64,000 bases of DNA, from positions 56,843 to 120,842 of the forward strand of contig OMWS01000004.1 of the NCBI GenBank assembly GCA_900314825.1, read 5' to 3'. This DNA comes from an uncultured Veillonellaceae bacterium (GTDB lineage: Bacteria > Bacillota > Negativicutes > Selenomonadales > Selenomonadaceae). A program made the position numbers and the translations under genes. Below, one piece after another: positions 8,191-17,364 of the stretch. Each line of letters starts with the position of its first letter. The first letter of the stretch is position 1. The notes under the pieces are model-generated. The model saw nothing but the letters and a program-made list of their open reading frames with translations. It was not told the DNA's origin and did not search any database.

Positions 8191-8248
8191 GTGTCACCTG
8201 CGAACAGATGACGGATAATGATAGAAAGGAAGAAAGTGATGGATGGTC

Positions 8249-8794
8249 TTATTTGCCGAAGAAGCGATCATGCAGGCCTTTGAAGCCGCAGCCGTGGCGC
8301 GCTTCGTCCTTGCACATCTCGTGGACCGTGTCGTGGATCGCATCGAGGTTGAGTTTCTTCGCGAGCGTCGCGAGCTCTTTCTTGCCTGCGCAAGCGCCGT
8401 GCTCGGCATCGATGCGCATCTCGAGGTTCTTCTTCGTGGAGTCCGTCAGGACTTCGCCGAGGAGCTCTGCGAATTTGGCCGCGTGCTCCGCTTCTTCAAA
8501 TGCATAGCGCTTGAACGCGTCTGCGATTTCCGGATAGCCTTCGCGCTCCGCCTGGCGGCTCATCGCGAGATACATGCCGACTTCGGAGCACTCGCCCGTG
8601 AAGTTCTGGCGCAGGCCTTCGATGACCTTTTCATCGACGCCCTTCGCGACGCCGACGCGATGCTCATCTGCGAACACGAGCTCGCCGCTCTGCTCGACGA
8701 ATTTCGAGGCCGGCGCTTTGCAGATCGGGCACTGTGCGGGCGGTTCCGCGCCTTCATAGACATAGCCGCAGACGGTGCAAACGAATTTTTTCAT
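8249..8794 (-). CDS. Rubrerythrin with N-terminal rubredoxin domain
   Basis: Non-haem iron peroxidase that protects anaerobes by reducing hydrogen peroxide. The 181-residue protein begins with a rubredoxin-like domain ([10 protein letters not shown] and [11 protein letters not shown], two CxxC knuckles, residues 1-35). A four-helix diiron domain follows, with E-x-x-H ligands in [21 protein letters not shown] and the later MRIDAEHGA and CKDEARHG segments. Having the rubredoxin domain first marks it as a reverse rubrerythrin. An AGTAGGAGGAGTTCC ribosome site precedes the ATG. The upstream region contains a perfect palindrome across the predicted -10 element, pointing to redox-responsive control. 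Confidence 0.93.
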   Translation of the reverse strand: MKKFVCTVCGYVYEGAEPPAQCPICKAPASKFVEQSGELVFADEHRVGVAKGVDEKVIEGLRQNFTGECSEVGMYLAMSRQAEREGYPEIADAFKRYAFEEAEHAAKFAELLGEVLTDSTKKNLEMRIDAEHGACAGKKELATLAKKLNLDAIHDTVHEMCKDEARHGCGFKGLHDRFFGK

Positions 8795-8869
8795 GGGAAC
8801 TCCTCCTACTAATATAGAATGGTGTCATCGCCGCTTGCTCATGGCGACGAACGTGTGAACGTGTTGATG

Positions 8870-8903
8870 GCTTTATTATAAAGCAAGCGCGTTGGTTTGA
8901 AAA
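8870..8903 (-). promoter_or_regulatory. Predicted rubrerythrin promoter with palindromic operator candidate
   Basis: On the minus strand TATAAT (8880-8875) lies 17 bases from TTTTCA (8903-8898). The -10 is embedded in the perfect 15-base palindrome GCTTTATTATAAAGC (8870-8884), which partly resembles a PerR-type TTATAAT half site. Confidence 0.5.
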
Positions 8904-9028
8904 AGGCGGAATTCTTTTGAAAAATAAAAATATCTCCCTAAATCTCTCGAATGCTCACGGAATCTTGTTTTGTCGTAACAGAGAAAGAAAAAGATATTTA
9001 TGGAAAATAATTATTGATAAAACTCTTT

Positions 9029-9056
9029 TTGACAGGGCACGTATAGATGGTATAAT
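9029..9056 (+). promoter_or_regulatory. Consensus promoter for tsaE-tsaB-rimI
   Basis: TTGACA, 16-base spacer, TATAAT, with TGG just before the -10. It starts 56 bases upstream of tsaE. The rest of the 317-base gap between rubrerythrin and tsaE is AT-rich and shows no other gene. Confidence 0.8.
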
Positions 9057-9111
9057 GATGAATCAGAATGAAATCGTGTATATGATGTGAATAGAAGGGG
9101 ATACAAGACAT

Positions 9112-9588
9112 ATGTTTACGCGAACAACGCGGTCGGCTGCGGAAACGGCACAGCTCGCGCAGATGATTGGCAAGAAGATTCATGAAGGGACGGTCGTCTG
9201 CCTCGATGGCGACCTCGGCGCAGGGAAGACGCTGTTTGTGCAGAACGTGGTCAAAATGCTCGGCATCGAGGAGGGCGTCACGAGCCCGACGTTCAATCTC
9301 ATGAACGTGTACGAAGGCATTTGCCGCGTCTATCATTTCGATCTCTACCGGCTCGAGACGGCGGAGGAGCTCGACGACATTGGTTTTTACGAATACACGG
9401 AGGAGCCGGACGGCATCGTCTTCATCGAGTGGTCGGACAAATTTCCCGAGGAGCTGCCGGACGATTACATCGCGATCCGTTTCGAGCGGACGGGCGGCGC
9501 AGCAAGCGAGCGCACGATCACGTTCCGCGCGGTCGGCGAGGAATTCGAGGACGATGTAAAGGAGATGGATGCGTTTTGCAGATTTTGA
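9112..9588 (+). CDS. tsaE: tRNA threonylcarbamoyladenosine biosynthesis ATPase TsaE
   Basis: TsaE is the P-loop ATPase that works with TsaB-TsaD in making N6-threonylcarbamoyladenosine at position 37 of ANN-decoding tRNAs. The 158 residues show GDLGAGKTLFVQ (Walker A), SPTFNLMNVYEG, YHFDLYRLETAEEL and the IVFIEWSDKFPE Walker B-like segment. It is the first gene behind a consensus promoter and overlaps tsaB by 13 bases. Length and motif order match the family. Confidence 0.95.
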   Translation: MFTRTTRSAAETAQLAQMIGKKIHEGTVVCLDGDLGAGKTLFVQNVVKMLGIEEGVTSPTFNLMNVYEGICRVYHFDLYRLETAEELDDIGFYEYTEEPDGIVFIEWSDKFPEELPDDYIAIRFERTGGAASERTITFRAVGEEFEDDVKEMDAFCRF

Positions 9589-10394
9589 GCCTGGACACGT
9601 CGACCCGGGTCTCGAGTGTCGCCGTGCTCATGGATGGTAGCCTCGCCTCGGAGATCACGATGCAGGCGCGGCTCACACACTCCGAGACGCTGTTGCCGCA
9701 CATCCAGCAGGCGCTTTCCATGGCGGGCGTGAAAAAAGAAGAACTGACCGGCATCGCCGTGAGCCAGGGCCCCGGCTCGTTCACAGGGCTGCGCATCGGC
9801 CTCGCGGCGGCGAAAGCTATGAGCTATGCGCTCCATATTCCCATCGTTGGCGTGCCGAGCCTTGAAGCGCTTGCGCTCCATTACCAGATGCCGGGTGTCA
9901 CGATTTTTGCGATGACGGATGCGCAGAAAAAGAATGTCTACGTCGAGCAGATGGAGTGTGTGCCGGAGGACGGCGGCCTCACGTTGCATGTGGAGGCGCC
10001 GGTCGCGGTGAAACCGCTGACGGAAGTCCTCAATGCGGCGGGATGCCTTGCGGCAAATGGCCAGACCGTCGTCCTCGTCGGTGACATCGTCCAGAAAAAA
10101 CTTCTGGGGAAGGACGGCCTTGCCCGTGCAAACGTTACGATCCCCCAGGGCGTGCTCCTGCCGCCGCCCGAGCTCGTGATGCCGCGCGCGTCCCATGTCG
10201 CATGGCTCGGGGCCGAGCGCCTGGCAAAGGGCGAGGTGGACAATGTCATGGACCTCGAGCCCATCTACCTGCGCAAGAGCGAAGCGGAAGAGCTTTGGAC
10301 GAAGCACCATGCAGAAGATGAACATACGGTCGTGGACAGCGAAAAAACATTGAATGCAGAGGAAGCGCATGGCCGCCGCGAGGTGTCGCGATGA
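9576..10394 (+). CDS. tsaB: tRNA threonylcarbamoyladenosine biosynthesis protein TsaB
   Basis: ASKHA-fold, TsaD-like partner that scaffolds the TsaB-TsaD-TsaE complex. It begins QILSLDTSTRVSSVAVL and has the SQGPGSFTGLRIGLAAAKAM motif typical of TsaB. The chosen start is TTG 9576, inside the tsaE end, with AAAGGAG about 10 bases upstream; no ATG gives a proper N-terminus. The 272-residue protein carries an unusual charged C-terminal extension after YLRKSEAEELW (about 30 residues, Glu/His-rich). The stop overlaps the rimI start (ATGA). Confidence 0.93.
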   Translation: MQILSLDTSTRVSSVAVLMDGSLASEITMQARLTHSETLLPHIQQALSMAGVKKEELTGIAVSQGPGSFTGLRIGLAAAKAMSYALHIPIVGVPSLEALALHYQMPGVTIFAMTDAQKKNVYVEQMECVPEDGGLTLHVEAPVAVKPLTEVLNAAGCLAANGQTVVLVGDIVQKKLLGKDGLARANVTIPQGVLLPPPELVMPRASHVAWLGAERLAKGEVDNVMDLEPIYLRKSEAEELWTKHHAEDEHTVVDSEKTLNAEEAHGRREVSR

Positions 10395-10894
10395 CGGCAA
10401 AAGAAACGGCGAGCGTTCCAGCGATGCATCCACTCGCCTTCCGCAAGATGACGCCGGACGATGCAGACGCGGTCGCGCGCGTCGAAGCGGCGTGTTTTCC
10501 CGTGCCTTGGTCGCGCGAATCCTTCTGGCGCGAGGCGTCGAACGAGAACACGTCCTATCTTCTGGCGATTGACGAAGAAACCAAGGACGTCATCGGCTAC
10601 GCGGGCTGCTGGATCCTCGCGGACGAGGCGCAGATCACGAATGTCGCGATCCTGCCCGCGTACCGCGGCCAAGGCGCGGGCACAAGGCTCATGGCCGCGA
10701 GCATCGAGGCCGCGCGCGCGCGCGGTGCGACGGCCATGACGCTCGAAGTGCGCCCGTCGAACACGCCAGCGCTCGCGCTCTATCATCATTTCGGCTTCAA
10801 GGAAGCTGGCCGCCGCAAGGGCTATTACAGCGATAATGGCGAAGATGCGATTATCATGTGGAATACCGCTTTGGCGACGGCACCTATTTCGTGA
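10391..10894 (+). CDS. rimI: Ribosomal protein S18 alanine N-acetyltransferase (GNAT)
   Basis: GNAT-fold acetyltransferase of 167 residues. The N-terminus FRKMTPDDADAVARVEAACFPVPWS and the acetyl-CoA P-loop VAILPAYRGQGAGTRLM are typical of RimI, as is the C-terminal LEVRPSNTPALALYHHFGF segment. It is coupled to tsaB by an ATGA overlap, the usual tsaE-tsaB-rimI order. A terminator follows. Substrate assignment to S18 rests on family and context. Confidence 0.92.
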   Translation: MTAKETASVPAMHPLAFRKMTPDDADAVARVEAACFPVPWSRESFWREASNENTSYLLAIDEETKDVIGYAGCWILADEAQITNVAILPAYRGQGAGTRLMAASIEAARARGATAMTLEVRPSNTPALALYHHFGFKEAGRRKGYYSDNGEDAIIMWNTALATAPIS

Positions 10895-10927
10895 ACATGT
10901 GTCTTGGAATTTCGAATGGAGAACGTT

Positions 10928-10958
10928 GTCCTTCCTGCGTTGCGGGAAGGACTTTTTT
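10928..10958 (+). terminator. Terminator after rimI
   Basis: GTCCTTCC pairs with GGAAGGAC around a 9-base loop, followed by six T residues. Confidence 0.85.
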
Positions 10959-11128
10959 GATACAAAACATGAAATTCTTTTCATTTTTTAGGGTTGCCAG
11001 CGTAAAATGCAAACTGTGTTCATCGGGAGAAGACAGATGATGCAAGGAGGAAACAAAGGATTGGGAAGCGCAGACGGAACGCGCCCTTGGGGGAGGGCGG
11101 CGGACGTGCTGCGTTGGGAGGAATCGTT

Positions 11129-13093
11129 ATGGGAATCAAGCAGAAATTTCTGGCTTTGACCGGCGTCGTCGGCCTCATGCTGGCGCTCGTGTCGGCGCTC
11201 GGCTACTACATGGCGCAGAGTGCGCTGAACACGAGCATCCAGGGCGAGATCACGGCGAATATCGAGAGCGAGCGGCAGAATGTCATGGGCTGGGTCACGA
11301 CGCACGCGCGCGTGGCCGAGGATGCCGCCGCGCACATGGGCGCGCTCGATGAGGCTGTAAGCGTCCCGACCGTGGACGAGATCGCACCGGCGAAAGATGA
11401 TATGCTGCTCGGCCTGACGATCGGCCGCGAGGACGGTCGTGTCGTCAGCTACCCGTCTGGCGATCTCACGGGCAAGCTGATCCCGCAGGAGCGCAGCTGG
11501 TACAAGGACGCGAAAGCGCAGGGCAAGACGCTCTACACGGATCCGTACGTTGACAAGATCACGAACAAGCTCTGCGTGTCTATCGCCGTGCCGTACTACA
11601 AGAAAGATGGCACGTTCGGAGGCGCGGTCTGCGAGGATATCTCGCTCGAGAGCCTCGATGGATACATTGAGAAGCTCGACTACAAGGGTGCGGGCATGGG
11701 CACGATCCTCACAGCAGACGGCAAGGTCGTCGCGTCGAAGGACACGTCGCTCCAAGACAAGGATGTCAAGGATATCCCAGGCCTGAATAGCAAATTCGCA
11801 GACATGGTCGCGAAGGGCTCCGGCATGTTCACGCAGGACATGGATGGCGAGGATACGGTTATCGCCTACGCGACGATTGACGGCCCGGGCTGGATCATGA
11901 TGATGGCCGTGCCGGAAAGCGTCGTCTATGCCGCGCTCACGCACATGAAGATCGCGTTCATCATCGTGACACTCATCGGCCTTGCCGTCATCATGGTCAT
12001 CTGCCAGCTGTTCGCGCGCCGTATCACGGCCCCGATTGCGCTCCTCAAAGACCAGGCGGCCTTCCTCGCGGATGGCGACCTGCGTGCGGAAGTCTCCGTC
12101 GATTCGAGCGACGAGCTCGGCGACCTTGCCAATGCATTTGACACGATGGCGAAAAATCTCCGCAAGCTCATCGAAAATGTCTCGAACACGGCCGACCAGG
12201 TCGCAGCGGCCTCCGAAGAACTCACGGCGAGCTCGCAGCAGTCGGCGCAGGCAAACCAGAGCGTCGCGCAGACGATCGTCGATGTCGCGAACGGCATGGA
12301 AGCGCAGCTCACGAGCATCGATGGCGTGAAGGACAGCGTCGATGAGGTCGACAGTCAGGTACTCGAGACATCGGCGCGCGCCGAGGGCGTTTCGGATCGC
12401 TCGCAGGAGACGGCCGAAGCCGCGAAGCACGGCCAGAGCCTCATGGAAAGCTCCGTCACGAAGATGGAAGAGATCGAGCAAAGCGTCAATGACACGGCCG
12501 ACGTCATGGATACGCTCGGCAAAAATTCGAAAGAAATCGGCGCGATCGTCGAGACGATTACAGGCATCGCCGAGCAGACGAACCTCCTCGCGCTCAATGC
12601 CGCCATCGAGGCGGCGCGTGCGGGTGAGGCCGGCCGCGGCTTCTCTGTCGTTGCCGACGAAGTCCGCAAGCTCGCCGAGGAATCGCAGACAGCAGCCGGC
12701 GAGATTGAAGCGCGCATCGGCACGATCCAGAAGGACACGGAAGCCGCCGTCGCGAAGATGGAAGGCGGCCGCAGCCGCGTGCAGGAAGGCACGGACGCGA
12801 TCCGCAAGGTCGGCGAAGAATTCCAGAGCATCATGGACAAGATCGCACAGACGAACGACGATATGAAAGCGATCAACGACACGATGCAAGGCCTCGCGGA
12901 AGGCACGAAGAAAATCGTCGGCGTCATCGGCCAGGTGGACAGTATCAGCCGCGAAACGTCGGAGCACACGCAGACGATCAGCGCGGCGGCCGAAGAGCAG
13001 AGTGCCTCGGCCGAAGAAATCGCCTCGGCCTCGCAGTCGCTCGCGAACCTCGCGGCGAAGTTGCAGGAAGCGACGAAGAAATTCAAGGTTTGA
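11129..13093 (+). CDS. Methyl-accepting chemotaxis protein with dCache sensor (copy 1)
   Basis: A 654-residue chemoreceptor. Order: membrane helix about residues 7-29, periplasmic double Cache domain to about 270, second membrane helix about 275-298 ([20 protein letters not shown]), HAMP, then the MCP signalling domain with the hairpin tip [20 protein letters not shown]. In the sensor, [12 protein letters not shown]...YTDPYVD and the later GAVCEDISL fit the R-W-Y...Y...D pattern of amino-acid-binding dCache domains. ATG 11129 has a GGGAGGAAT ribosome site. It is adjacent to a close paralogue at 13272. No che or flagellar genes lie nearby. Confidence 0.93.
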   Translation: MGIKQKFLALTGVVGLMLALVSALGYYMAQSALNTSIQGEITANIESERQNVMGWVTTHARVAEDAAAHMGALDEAVSVPTVDEIAPAKDDMLLGLTIGREDGRVVSYPSGDLTGKLIPQERSWYKDAKAQGKTLYTDPYVDKITNKLCVSIAVPYYKKDGTFGGAVCEDISLESLDGYIEKLDYKGAGMGTILTADGKVVASKDTSLQDKDVKDIPGLNSKFADMVAKGSGMFTQDMDGEDTVIAYATIDGPGWIMMMAVPESVVYAALTHMKIAFIIVTLIGLAVIMVICQLFARRITAPIALLKDQAAFLADGDLRAEVSVDSSDELGDLANAFDTMAKNLRKLIENVSNTADQVAAASEELTASSQQSAQANQSVAQTIVDVANGMEAQLTSIDGVKDSVDEVDSQVLETSARAEGVSDRSQETAEAAKHGQSLMESSVTKMEEIEQSVNDTADVMDTLGKNSKEIGAIVETITGIAEQTNLLALNAAIEAARAGEAGRGFSVVADEVRKLAEESQTAAGEIEARIGTIQKDTEAAVAKMEGGRSRVQEGTDAIRKVGEEFQSIMDKIAQTNDDMKAINDTMQGLAEGTKKIVGVIGQVDSISRETSEHTQTISAAAEEQSASAEEIASASQSLANLAAKLQEATKKFKV

Positions 13094-13110
13094 TTGTTTT
13101 ACGAAAGACG

Positions 13111-13157
13111 AAAGAGCGGATCGCATTCGGACGAATGTGTTTCGCTCTTTTATTTTT
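13111..13157 (+). terminator. Terminator after chemoreceptor copy 1
   Basis: AAAGAGCG pairs with CGCTCTTT, with an inner CGCATT/AATGTG stem, followed by TTATTTTT. Confidence 0.75.
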
Positions 13158-13197
13158 GTGTTAAATTGATAAAGGATATCATGGTTTCTTGTACATT

Positions 13198-13217
13198 TTT
13201 AGGAATTCGTTCCTAAA
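13198..13217 (+). promoter_or_regulatory. UUCG-capped hairpin upstream of chemoreceptor copy 2
   Basis: TTTAGGAA and TTCCTAAA form a perfect 8-bp stem closed by TTCG, a very stable RNA tetraloop. It has no T tail and ends 54 bases before the predicted start, so it would sit in the 5' leader. Function unknown. Confidence 0.45.
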
Positions 13218-13271
13218 ATGAAGGACAAATATCGTTGGGAATATTTTTCATTCATAAGGGAAGGGATCACG

Positions 13272-15239
13272 ATGGGGATCAAGAAGAAATTTCTGCTGCT
13301 GACGGGCGTCGTCGGCGTGCTGTTGGCGCTCGTCTCGGCGCTCGGGTACTTCATGGCGTACCGTGCGCTCGATGCGAGCATCCAAGGCGAGATCACGGCG
13401 AACATGGCGGCCGAAAAGGAAGACCTTTCTGGCTGGGTCGCGGAGCACACGCGCGTTGCGGAAGACCTCGCCGCACATGCGGCAGCGATGGATGCAGCGG
13501 TCGGCAAACCGACGCAGGACATGCTGCAGATGGCAAAGGATGATATGATCCTGGATATCACGCTCGGCCGCGAAGACAATTATGCCGTTGGCGTTACGGA
13601 CGGTGATATCACGGGCGAGTTTGTTCCGACGACGCGTGACTGGTACAAGGATGCGAAGGCGCAGGGCAAAACGATTTACACCGATCCGTACATCGATGAC
13701 ACGACGAAAAAGCTCTGCGTCTCCATCGCGGTGCCGTACTATCGCCCGGATGGGGCATTTGCCGGCGCCATCTGCGAAGATGTCCTGCTTTCGACACTAG
13801 ATGATTACGTGGCGAATCTGAAATACAAGGGCGAGGGCAACGGCAGGATTCTCACGCCAAGCGGAACTGTCCTCGCATCGTTCAACGCGGAGGAGAACAA
13901 CCAACGCGTGTCGGACATCGGATACCTCAGCCAGCACTTCGATGAAATGAAAGCGAATGGCGCGGGCTTCTATTTCGCGGACGCAGATGGAGAATCTTCT
14001 GTTGTCGCGTATGCAACGGTCGATCGTGCTGGCTGGATCATGGTGATGACCGTACCCGAGAGCGTCGTCTACAGCGAGATGCGCACGATGAAGATTGCAT
14101 TCGTCGTCGTGACGCTCCTCGGCATCCTGCTCATCATGGGCATCACGCGCGTGTTCGCGGCGAAGATCACGGGGCCGATCGCCGTGTTGCAAGGCCATGC
14201 GGAGATGCTGTCGCAAGGCGATCTGCGCGTCGACAATTGCGCCGTCGATTCCGATGACGAGCTCGGCGAGCTCGCGCATGCATTCGACACGATGGCGAAG
14301 AACTTGCGCGATCTCCTCAAAAATGTCACGGCGACGTCTGACCAGGTCGCGGCCGCGTCCGAGGAGCTCACGGCGAGCTCCGAGCAGTCGGCGCAGGCGA
14401 CGCAGAGCGTCGCGCAGACGATCGTTGATGTCGCGAACGGCATGGAAGCGCAACTCACGAGCATCGACGGCGTGAAGGAAAGCGTGGACAGCGTCGACGG
14501 CCAAGTGCTCGAGACGTCGACGCGCGCCGAAGGCGTGTCCGATCGCTCGCAGGAAACGGCGGATGCTGCGAAGCATGGGCAGGAACTCATGGAAAGTTCC
14601 GTTGCAAAGATGGAGGAAATCGAGCGCAACGTCAATCAGACGTCCGACGTCATGGACAAGCTCGGCAAGAGCTCGCAGGAAATCGGCGCGATTGTCGAGA
14701 CGATTGCAGGCATCGCCGAGCAGACGAACCTTCTCGCGCTCAATGCCGCGATCGAGGCGGCGCGTGCCGGCGAGGCGGGCCGCGGCTTCTCCGTCGTCGC
14801 GGATGAAGTCCGCAAGCTCGCCGAGGCGTCGCAACAGGCGGCGAGCGAGATCGAGCAACGCATCGGCACAATCCAGCAGGATATGAGCATCGCGGTCGAA
14901 CGCATGAAAGGCGGCCGCACGCGCGTGCAGGAAGGCACGGAGGCCATCCGCAAGGTCGGCGAAGAATTCCAGAGCATCATGGACAAGATTGCGCAGACGA
15001 ATGAAGATATGACGGCCATCAACGACACGATGCAAGGCCTTGCGGGCGGCACGAAGAAGATTGTTGATGTCATCGGGCAAGTGGATGACATCAGCCGCAA
15101 GACGTCAGAACATACGCAGACGATTAGCGCGGCCGCAGAAGAGCAGAGCGCTTCAGCGGAAGAAATAGCCTCGGCCTCGCATTCGCTCGCGGATCTTGCG
15201 GCGAAACTGCAAGATGCAACGAAGAAATTCAAAGTTTGA
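13272..15239 (+). CDS. Methyl-accepting chemotaxis protein with dCache sensor (copy 2)
   Basis: A 655-residue paralogue of the preceding receptor, nearly identical in the signalling half and more divergent in the sensor. The same layout is seen: helix 7-29, dCache domain with [12 protein letters not shown] and YTDPYIDD, second helix near 275-298, HAMP, and the tip [23 protein letters not shown] 13272 is chosen by homology to copy 1 (MGIKKKF) and a GAAGGGATCACG ribosome site; an ATG at 13218 is in frame but lies directly after a hairpin. Tandem duplication followed by sensor divergence is the simplest reading, giving two amino-acid-type ligand specificities. Confidence 0.93.
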   Translation: MGIKKKFLLLTGVVGVLLALVSALGYFMAYRALDASIQGEITANMAAEKEDLSGWVAEHTRVAEDLAAHAAAMDAAVGKPTQDMLQMAKDDMILDITLGREDNYAVGVTDGDITGEFVPTTRDWYKDAKAQGKTIYTDPYIDDTTKKLCVSIAVPYYRPDGAFAGAICEDVLLSTLDDYVANLKYKGEGNGRILTPSGTVLASFNAEENNQRVSDIGYLSQHFDEMKANGAGFYFADADGESSVVAYATVDRAGWIMVMTVPESVVYSEMRTMKIAFVVVTLLGILLIMGITRVFAAKITGPIAVLQGHAEMLSQGDLRVDNCAVDSDDELGELAHAFDTMAKNLRDLLKNVTATSDQVAAASEELTASSEQSAQATQSVAQTIVDVANGMEAQLTSIDGVKESVDSVDGQVLETSTRAEGVSDRSQETADAAKHGQELMESSVAKMEEIERNVNQTSDVMDKLGKSSQEIGAIVETIAGIAEQTNLLALNAAIEAARAGEAGRGFSVVADEVRKLAEASQQAASEIEQRIGTIQQDMSIAVERMKGGRTRVQEGTEAIRKVGEEFQSIMDKIAQTNEDMTAINDTMQGLAGGTKKIVDVIGQVDDISRKTSEHTQTISAAAEEQSASAEEIASASHSLADLAAKLQDATKKFKV

Positions 15240-15253
15240 TTGCTTGGCGATAA

Positions 15254-15295
15254 AAAGAAGTCCTGTCATCTTTTGCAAGGTGGCAGGACTTCTTT
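15254..15295. terminator. Hairpin after chemoreceptor copy 2
   Basis: AAAGAAGTCCTG pairs perfectly with CAGGACTTCTTT. The T run is clearer on the minus strand (CTTCTTTTTA), so it may be bidirectional. Confidence 0.7.
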
Positions 15296-15348
15296 GATTT
15301 GTGGCGAAATGGTATGTCAGAGAATTTTTTTGAAGGGAGATTTCTTTT

Positions 15349-16125
15349 ATGGCAAAATATGCATTCATCACCGGCGCGTCGAGCGGCATCGGCAAGGCGA
15401 CGGCGCAAGCGCTTGCTGCGAAAGGGTATGACCTCGTCATCGCGAGCCGCAACATTGAGAAGCTCGAAGCGGTGAAAAAGGAGATTGAGGCGGCGCAGCA
15501 CGTGGCCGTCACGCCGGTCGTGCTCGATGTCACGGATACGGCGGCCATCCATCAGACGACGTCCGTCGTTCTTGAAAAATTCGGCGCGCCGGATGTGCTC
15601 GTCAATGACGCCGGCCTCGCGCGCGGCCTTGAGCCGTATGAGCAGACGGAGGAAGAAGACATCCTCGAGATGGTCGATACGAACATCAAAGGATTGTTTC
15701 TCGTCACGCACGCGTTCCTGCCCGCGATGGTCGAGCGGAACAGCGGCCACATCGTGAACCTCGGCTCGACGGCCGGCCTCTACGCGTACGCAGGCGCGGC
15801 GGTCTACTGCGCATCGAAAGCGGCCGTCAAGACGTTCTCCGACGGTATCCGCATCGATTGCATGGCGACGGACGTCAAGGTCACGACGATCCAGCCGGGC
15901 ATGGTCGAGACGCCGTTCTCCGAAGTGCGCTTCCACGGCGACAAGGAACGCGCGGCGAACGTCTACAAGGACATCGAGCCGCTGACGCCCGAGGACATCG
16001 CAGACGCCATCGCCTACGTCATCGACACGCCGCGCCGCGTGCAGATCAGCGACGTCGTCCTGCTCGCGAACCAGCAGGGCACGGGCTTCCTGGCGTGCAA
16101 ACAGCCGAAGCGCCTCGCAAAATAA
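15349..16125 (+). CDS. Short-chain dehydrogenase/reductase (YdfG-like)
   Basis: NAD(P)-dependent oxidoreductase of 258 residues with the Rossmann TGASSGIG motif, NDAG (for NNAG), the catalytic Ser in NLGSTAG and YCASK (Tyr-x-x-x-Lys). RSRN-like ASRNIEKLE after beta-2 favours NADP. The C-terminal VIDTPRRVQISDVVLLANQQ is typical of the YdfG group, which oxidises 3-hydroxy acids such as L-allo-threonine and serine or reduces malonic semialdehyde. It stands alone between terminators with an AAGGGAGATTTC ribosome site. The true substrate cannot be told from sequence. Confidence 0.9.
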   Translation: MAKYAFITGASSGIGKATAQALAAKGYDLVIASRNIEKLEAVKKEIEAAQHVAVTPVVLDVTDTAAIHQTTSVVLEKFGAPDVLVNDAGLARGLEPYEQTEEEDILEMVDTNIKGLFLVTHAFLPAMVERNSGHIVNLGSTAGLYAYAGAAVYCASKAAVKTFSDGIRIDCMATDVKVTTIQPGMVETPFSEVRFHGDKERAANVYKDIEPLTPEDIADAIAYVIDTPRRVQISDVVLLANQQGTGFLACKQPKRLAK

Positions 16126-16168
16126 GGCTTCCATTCTGGTCTTTGGTAAAAGGCATCAAAAATGATTC

Positions 16169-16327
16169 TCATGAAATCACCACATTCAGCGGGACGGTGC
16201 CAGCGCAGTGGAATTTTTCGCTTTCCGTGAGGATGGCGAGGATGTCGGCAGAGCGCGCCATGTCGCGGACGGCGACGAAGAACTGAAACGCGCCCATCTT
16301 TTCGGAATACACGATGGAATTCGTCAT
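16169..16327 (-). CDS. Possible small protein (52 residues)
   Basis: A minus-strand frame of 52 residues starting MTNSIVYSEKMGAFQFFVA and ending GTVPLNVVIS. Nearly all its codons end in G or C in the style of real genes here, although it lies in a gap where no plus-strand gene explains such bias. No clear ribosome site precedes the ATG, and no relatives are recognised. It may be a genuine small gene or the remnant of a larger one. The rest of the 358-base gap holds only the promoter of the aldolase gene. Confidence 0.4.
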   Translation of the reverse strand: MTNSIVYSEKMGAFQFFVAVRDMARSADILAILTESEKFHCAGTVPLNVVIS

Positions 16328-16366
16328 AAGACGCAAGACAATATCATCAGTTGCACAGAACCGAGC

Positions 16367-16394
16367 TTGTAATCTGTGCAGAATGTGGTAAAAT
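16367..16394 (+). promoter_or_regulatory. Predicted promoter of fsa
   Basis: TTGTAA, 16-base spacer, TAAAAT, with TGG before the -10; 89 bases upstream of the fsa start. Confidence 0.55.
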
Positions 16395-16483
16395 GGAAAT
16401 AAACCAAACAACAAGAAAAATAGAGAGCGTGAAATTTCTAAAACAAGAAACTTCCAGAATCTGAAAGGAGCTCGTTTTCCATC

Positions 16484-17170
16484 ATGAAAATCCTCATCGA
16501 CGACGCCAACATCGAGGCCATCAAGAAACTCTATCCTGTGTTCCCCATCGACGGTGTGACGACGAATCCCTCCATCCTCGCCAAGAGCGGCCGTCAGCCG
16601 TATGATGTGTTGCGCGAGATCCGCGCCTTCATCGGTGCAGACGCGGAATTGCATGTGCAGGTCGTTGGCCGGACGGCAGACGCGATGCTCGAGGACGTGG
16701 AACGCATCCATAGCGAGCTTGGCGCGAACACGTACACGAAGATCCCCGTGAATACGGCCGGCCTCGAAGCCATCAAGCGTCTCCGCAAGGCGCAGCCCTC
16801 CGCGCACATCACGGCGACGGCCATCTACACGCCGATGCAGGCATTCCTCGCAGCGAAGGCTGGCGCAGACTACACAGCGCCGTACATCAATCGCATCGAC
16901 AACCTCGGCGCCGACGGCACCCAGACGGCGAAAATCATCCAAGATATGTTCACGCAGAACGGTCTTCCTTGCCAGATCCTCGCTGCGAGCTTCAAGAATT
17001 CGCAGCAGGTGCAGGAGCTCGCACAGTACGGCATCGGCGCTGCGACCATCGCGCCAGCTGTCATCGAAGGCCTCGTGAAGAACGCATCTGTCGCTGCCGC
17101 CATCGATGATTTCACGCATGACTTTGAAGCGCTCTGCGGCGCAGGCGTCACGATGAAGAACGCAAAATAA
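16484..17170 (+). CDS. fsa: Fructose-6-phosphate aldolase / transaldolase-like protein
   Basis: A 228-residue class I aldolase of the small transaldolase family. Visible features are the IDDANIEAIKKL start, DGVTTNPSILAKSG, the Schiff-base lysine in YTKIPVN (about residue 87), TATAIYTPMQAFLAAKAGADYTAPYINR and the late SFKNSQQVQELAQYGIGAATI segment. Members cleave fructose 6-phosphate to dihydroxyacetone and glyceraldehyde 3-phosphate or act as transaldolases; sequence alone does not separate these. It is monocistronic, with a promoter upstream and a terminator downstream. Confidence 0.9.
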   Translation: MKILIDDANIEAIKKLYPVFPIDGVTTNPSILAKSGRQPYDVLREIRAFIGADAELHVQVVGRTADAMLEDVERIHSELGANTYTKIPVNTAGLEAIKRLRKAQPSAHITATAIYTPMQAFLAAKAGADYTAPYINRIDNLGADGTQTAKIIQDMFTQNGLPCQILAASFKNSQQVQELAQYGIGAATIAPAVIEGLVKNASVAAAIDDFTHDFEALCGAGVTMKNAK

Positions 17171-17246
17171 AGCGAACCTATTCGTTTTCATCATGTCCGC
17201 GACATGGGCGTACCATCTGATTTGCAGAATCTATAGGATTTTTCTC

Positions 17247-17277
17247 TGGGGGCTGCCGCAAGGCAGTCCCATTTTTT
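17247..17277 (+). terminator. Terminator after fsa
   Basis: TGGGGGCTGCC and GGCAGTCCCA pair with one G-U around a GCAA tetraloop, followed by six T residues. Confidence 0.85.
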
Positions 17278-17289
17278 GAATGCAAAGGG

Positions 17290-17318
17290 TTGACAGGGAA
17301 AGGAGAAATCGTTATAAT
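17290..17318 (+). promoter_or_regulatory. Consensus promoter of the esterase/ATP-grasp operon
   Basis: TTGACA, 17-base spacer, TATAAT: both hexamers match the sigma-70 consensus exactly. The start codon of the esterase gene is 47 bases downstream. Confidence 0.88.
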
Positions 17319-17364
17319 CATATAACATATAAGAAAAGTATGATATAAAAGAGGACGTGATCGC

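Noticed and set aside
10988..13126. A 712-codon open frame on the minus strand
   Set aside because: Antisense shadow of the first chemoreceptor gene; low-complexity Arg/Asp/Ala composition and no motifs.
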